Shown here: piece by piece, positions 61,321 to 64,000 of the stretch
How the letters are laid out: the number at the start of each line of letters is the position of its first letter
Position numbering within the stretch: position 1 is the first letter of the stretch
Assembly (NCBI GenBank): GCA_963774945.1
Contig: CAVZHA010000015.1
Span: 186,001-250,000 of the forward strand
Direction: 5' to 3'
From: Trebonia sp963774945
GTDB taxonomy: Bacteria; Actinomycetota; Actinomycetes; Streptosporangiales; Streptosporangiaceae
Length of the DNA stretch: 64,000 nt
Program-made: the position numbers and the translations under genes
The notes under the pieces: generated by a model
Databases searched by the model: none
Told to the model about the DNA's origin: nothing
Seen by the model: the letters and a program-made list of their open reading frames with translations, nothing else

Positions 61321-61494
61321 GTTAGTGGAACTCGACCTCCCCTGCCAGGTCAGAAGGGGTCTTTCATCTCGTCCGCGGTAGCAGCGTACGGCGCGCCGCC
61401 GGGCGTGCACCCCACAACGGGCATGAGCCGGCCGCCTGCCCGGCCAAGAAGTTACAGGTGTCAGGCGTAGCCGGCCTGGCGTCGGCGGCCTGGG

Positions 61495-61932
61495 TCACTG
61501 CGGGATCTCGATCTCTCCCCGCGCCGCGGGCGAGAGCATCGCGCCGACCCGCTCCACCAGGCGGGTCATCTCGAAGGCAACCTGCCGGATGTCGCATTCG
61601 TGGGTGGCGAGCACCGCGAGGCTCGAGCCGTCGTCGATCGCCTTCAGGAACAGCAGCCCGAAGTCCATCTGCACCAGCGTCTGCTTGGGCATGCCCGCGT
61701 CCATCACCTGAGCCGCGCCGTAAACGAGGCTGGCCAGCCCGGAGGTGATGGCGGAGAGCTGCTCGACGGCATCGCCGGGGATGCCCGCGGAAAGGGCAAG
61801 TGGCAGCCCGTCAGCGGAGACCACGATCGCATGGGCGATGTCCTGCACGCGGTTAGTGAAGTCGGTGACGACCCAGTTCAGGTCCTCACGGTAGGCGCCG
61901 CTCAACTCTGGTTCTCCTTGTCTGCGTGCCAC
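61495..61932 (-). CDS. Roadblock/LC7-domain protein, conservon CvnB-like
   Basis: 145 residues: DLNWVVTDFTNRVQDIAHAI, VVSADGLPLALSAGI, GLASLVYGAAQVMDAG and MDFGLLFLKAIDDGSSLAVL are the roadblock pattern. In actinobacterial conservons this protein follows a CvnA sensor kinase and precedes a DUF742 protein (CvnC) and a small GTPase (CvnD). Its start overlaps the CvnA stop by about 30 bp. Here cvnC and cvnD do not follow. Confidence 0.9.
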   Translation of the reverse strand: MARRQGEPELSGAYREDLNWVVTDFTNRVQDIAHAIVVSADGLPLALSAGIPGDAVEQLSAITSGLASLVYGAAQVMDAGMPKQTLVQMDFGLLFLKAIDDGSSLAVLATHECDIRQVAFEMTRLVERVGAMLSPAARGEIEIPQ

Positions 61933-64000
61933 GTCGGGTCAGGTCCTGGGTCCGGTCGCAGGGCATCGCGGGTGCCGAGCTGATAACCGGACAGCAGGCT
62001 GCGCACCGCCTCGGCCGAGGAGCGGCGGGACGGCGGCTGCAGGCCGGCCGCGCCGTCGGCACGGACGCCGCCCGCGGGCCCGCGAGTATCGGCAGCCGAC
62101 CCTCGCGTGTCGGCGGGACCTCGCGTGCCCGCAGCCCAGCCGGGCTCCGCTGTCCCCGAGCCCGGGTAGGCGTTCGACCCGGGCGTCCGCCGCGGCAGCC
62201 CCCTGGCGGTCAGCCCGTCCCGCGCCGGGAGGCCCGGTGGGCTGGCGCCCCGGCTGGCCGGCTGCCCGGCGTTGTATCCAGTCCACTGGCCGACGGCTTC
62301 TGGTTCTGCTGCCGCCCTTCCGGTCGTCGCGGACGCCTCGCTGATCACGGTTTCGTCTTGCGACCTGCGGTCGGACGGGTGCTTGGCGGTGAACCACAGC
62401 ATCGTCCGCCGCCCGGGTCGGGCTGCCTGCCCGGCGGCAGGCGGCTGCCCGCCGTTCCTTGACAGCGGGACGCTGCGCTGCTGGCCGGTGCCGCGCACGT
62501 CGGCCGGGGAAACCCGCTCGTACCTGACGAGCGTATGGGGCAGCCAGACCAGGGCGGACAGCCCCTGCGGTGAGCCGCGACGGAGCCTGACCCTGACGCC
62601 GTGCCGCGCGGCCAGGTGGGAAACGGCGTAGAGCCCCATGTGCCGGGAGAAGGACTCATCGAGGGCCGGCGGCTGGTCGAGCCGCTGGTTCATCTCGTCC
62701 AGCAGGCTTTGTATGAGCCCGATCCCCTCGTCGCGGATCTCCACGATCGTCCCGCCCTCTGCCAGCTTCATGCTGTTGACGTGGACCGGCCTGTCCTGCG
62801 GCGAGAACATGGTGGCGTTCTCGATGAGCTCGGCGAGCAGGTGCACCAGGTCGGCCACGGCCTGCCCGGAGACCATGATCTCCGGCTGGACGTTCAGCAT
62901 CACCCGGCTGTAGTTCTCGATCTCCGCGGTGGCGGCGCGCGCCACATCGGTGAGCGGTATGGGTTCTGACCACTTGCGCACCGGCTCCTCGCCGGCCAGC
63001 ACGAGCAGGTTCTCCGAGTTCCGCCGCATCCGGGTGACCAGGTGGTCCATGGCGAACAGGTTGGCAAGCTGGTCCGGGTCCTCCTCAGACTGCTCCATGA
63101 CGTCGATCATGCGGACCAGCCGGCCGATCAGCGGCACGCTGCGCCTTGACAGGCTGATGAACATCGAGTTGAGGCTGTTGCGCAGCTGTGCCTCGTTGCC
63201 TGCCAGCCGTACCGCCTCGGCGTGCACCTGGTCGAACGCGCGGGCTACCCGCCCGATCTCGTCGGCCGACTGCACGCTGATCGGCTCTACCGTGACCGCT
63301 CCGTCCGCCGCCTGCCCGCCCGCCGCCGCAGCCGCCACCTGGGCAGGCAGTCGAACGGTGGCGATCTCCAGCGCGTCCGCCTGCAGCCTGCGCAGCGGGT
63401 TGACGAGGCTCCGGCCCACCAGCGCGGTCACGCCGAGCATCAGCAGCACCACGATAGCGGTCGCCATCGAGGTGATTAGCGCCGTCTCAAAGGCCTGGTG
63501 CTGGAGGAACTGGCTACGCGCCACCATCTGCGTGGCCAGCCGCTTCACCACCGCCTGCATCCCGTCGACGATCGCGGACTGGTCCGTGTACCAGATGCCC
63601 GGCGCCGTTGCCGGGCGGAACCCCGGGGATAGCGGCGCGAGCTGCGGGAAGATGCCCTGTGGATCGTTGTTGGCGGTGGCGAGCGCGGTGGTGATGGCTG
63701 CCGCGAAGTTAACCCCGGGGTTGGTCGTGGCGGCGTAGTAAGACAGCGTTTCCGCTGGCGTGGCCAGTGCCTGGAACGTCTGCACGTCGGACTGCTGGAA
63801 CGACTGCGCGAAGTTAAGCACGTCAAGGCCGCCCGCGTAGCTGAGCGCGGCGGACCCGCCGACGTTGTTGTACGGCGCGGCGCTCTGGTCCGCCTCGCTT
63901 GGCTTGCCGCCCGCGTCGTTCAGTCCGCTCTCGATGAGCGTGGCATAGAGGATGGCACGCTGCTGAGCGGCCTGGTCCTTGGCCGCGGAGAGCGCGCTCA
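61902..64000 (-). CDS. Conservon CvnA-like sensor histidine kinase (NIT sensor), 5' end beyond window
   Basis: The frame is open from the right edge to 61902, 699 codons. An extracellular NIT-type domain (AKDQAAQQRAILYATLIESG through LNFAQSFQQSDVQTFQALAT) is followed by a membrane helix (SMATAIVVLLMLGVTALVG), HAMP, a non-standard phosphoacceptor region (FAMDHLVTRMRRNSENLLVL), the N-box ELIENATMFSP and G-box GLYAVSHLAARHG. A Pro/Gly/Ala-rich tail of about 170 residues with TRGPAD-like repeats ends the protein. This is the CvnA architecture, tied to the roadblock protein next to it. Confidence 0.92.
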   Translation of the reverse strand, partial: SALSAAKDQAAQQRAILYATLIESGLNDAGGKPSEADQSAAPYNNVGGSAALSYAGGLDVLNFAQSFQQSDVQTFQALATPAETLSYYAATTNPGVNFAAAITTALATANNDPQGIFPQLAPLSPGFRPATAPGIWYTDQSAIVDGMQAVVKRLATQMVARSQFLQHQAFETALITSMATAIVVLLMLGVTALVGRSLVNPLRRLQADALEIATVRLPAQVAAAAAGGQAADGAVTVEPISVQSADEIGRVARAFDQVHAEAVRLAGNEAQLRNSLNSMFISLSRRSVPLIGRLVRMIDVMEQSEEDPDQLANLFAMDHLVTRMRRNSENLLVLAGEEPVRKWSEPIPLTDVARAATAEIENYSRVMLNVQPEIMVSGQAVADLVHLLAELIENATMFSPQDRPVHVNSMKLAEGGTIVEIRDEGIGLIQSLLDEMNQRLDQPPALDESFSRHMGLYAVSHLAARHGVRVRLRRGSPQGLSALVWLPHTLVRYERVSPADVRGTGQQRSVPLSRNGGQPPAAGQAARPGRRTMLWFTAKHPSDRRSQDETVISEASATTGRAAAEPEAVGQWTGYNAGQPASRGASPPGLPARDGLTARGLPRRTPGSNAYPGSGTAEPGWAAGTRGPADTRGSAADTRGPAGGVRADGAAGLQPPSRRSSAEAVRSLLSGYQLGTRDALRPDPGPDPTWHADKENQS

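Noticed and set aside
61335..61365. Possible CCCCT/AGGGG hairpin between convergent GNAT and CvnB genes
   Set aside because: Only a 5-bp stem with a long loop; not enough to call a terminator.

Overview
The window comes from a very GC-rich, filamentous-actinomycete-like genome. The evidence is strong third-position GC, frequent GTG starts, acyl-CoA catabolism enzymes that use mycofactocin- and F420-type cofactors, a DUF574-type methyltransferase, an IS701-family element with a C-terminal HTH-like tail, and a conservon-type CvnA/CvnB pair. No rRNA, tRNA or CRISPR array was recognised.

Layout. 1-6.2 kb: 5' part of an acyl-CoA carboxylase beta subunit, an IS701-family insertion (746-2296, CTAG target duplication) placed 38 bp upstream of its start codon, then GNAT, SDR, aminoglycoside-phosphotransferase-like, stand-alone LigD polymerase and DHFR-like genes. 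6.3-8.7 kb: two methyltransferases and a threonine dehydratase-like enzyme. 8.7-20.4 kb: first catabolic island (acyl-CoA ligase, small conserved protein, two enoyl-CoA hydratases, quinone reductase, isochorismatase-like hydrolase, thiolase, hydroxyisobutyrate-dehydrogenase-like enzyme, then a divergent APH-type kinase / ACAD10-11-like dehydrogenase pair followed by two SDRs). Its composition suggests use of 4-hydroxyacyl-CoA substrates through a phosphorylated intermediate. Three of its promoters share an AT-rich box, TAT(A/C)ACTAAATA.

20.4-29.9 kb: an HxlR regulator with a carboxymuconolactone-decarboxylase-like protein, then a leftward operon of three large secreted glycoside hydrolases (GH54 arabinofuranosidase, GH95-like, and a GH-A/GH42-like barrel). 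All three end in the same bulb-lectin (D-mannose-binding) module, and two of the modules are identical over 352 bp of DNA. 29.9-38.8 kb: TetR with a small barrel protein, a NarL-type two-component pair split by a broken MBL-fold gene, a Tat-exported GH116-like enzyme and a sialidase-like Asp-box protein. The GH116 and sialidase promoters share an 18-bp palindrome. 38.8-41.2 kb: DHFR-like gene, YciI/DGPF protein and an ECF42-like sigma factor, with matching ECF42-type promoters. 41.2-43 kb: a mosaic of gene remnants, a small barrel protein and a membrane protein.

43.2-57.6 kb: second catabolic island (SnoaL-like, SDR, two F420/LLM-type oxidoreductases, three acyl-CoA dehydrogenases, SDR, FadR-type GntR, two crotonases, aldehyde dehydrogenase, mycofactocin-type SDR, acyl-CoA ligase). 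57.6-60.4 kb: Lrp regulator divergent from a PLP gamma-lyase and a PhzF-like protein. 60.7-64 kb: GNAT, then CvnB and CvnA of a shortened conservon, running off the right edge.

At least seven genes carry clean single-base frame changes without other decay: ligase, quinone reductase, isochorismatase, hydroxyisobutyrate dehydrogenase, kinase, MBL protein and GH116. Gene starts at about 39.94 kb and 46.55 kb look affected too. Indel errors in the assembly are the simplest explanation; recent pseudogenisation is the alternative.
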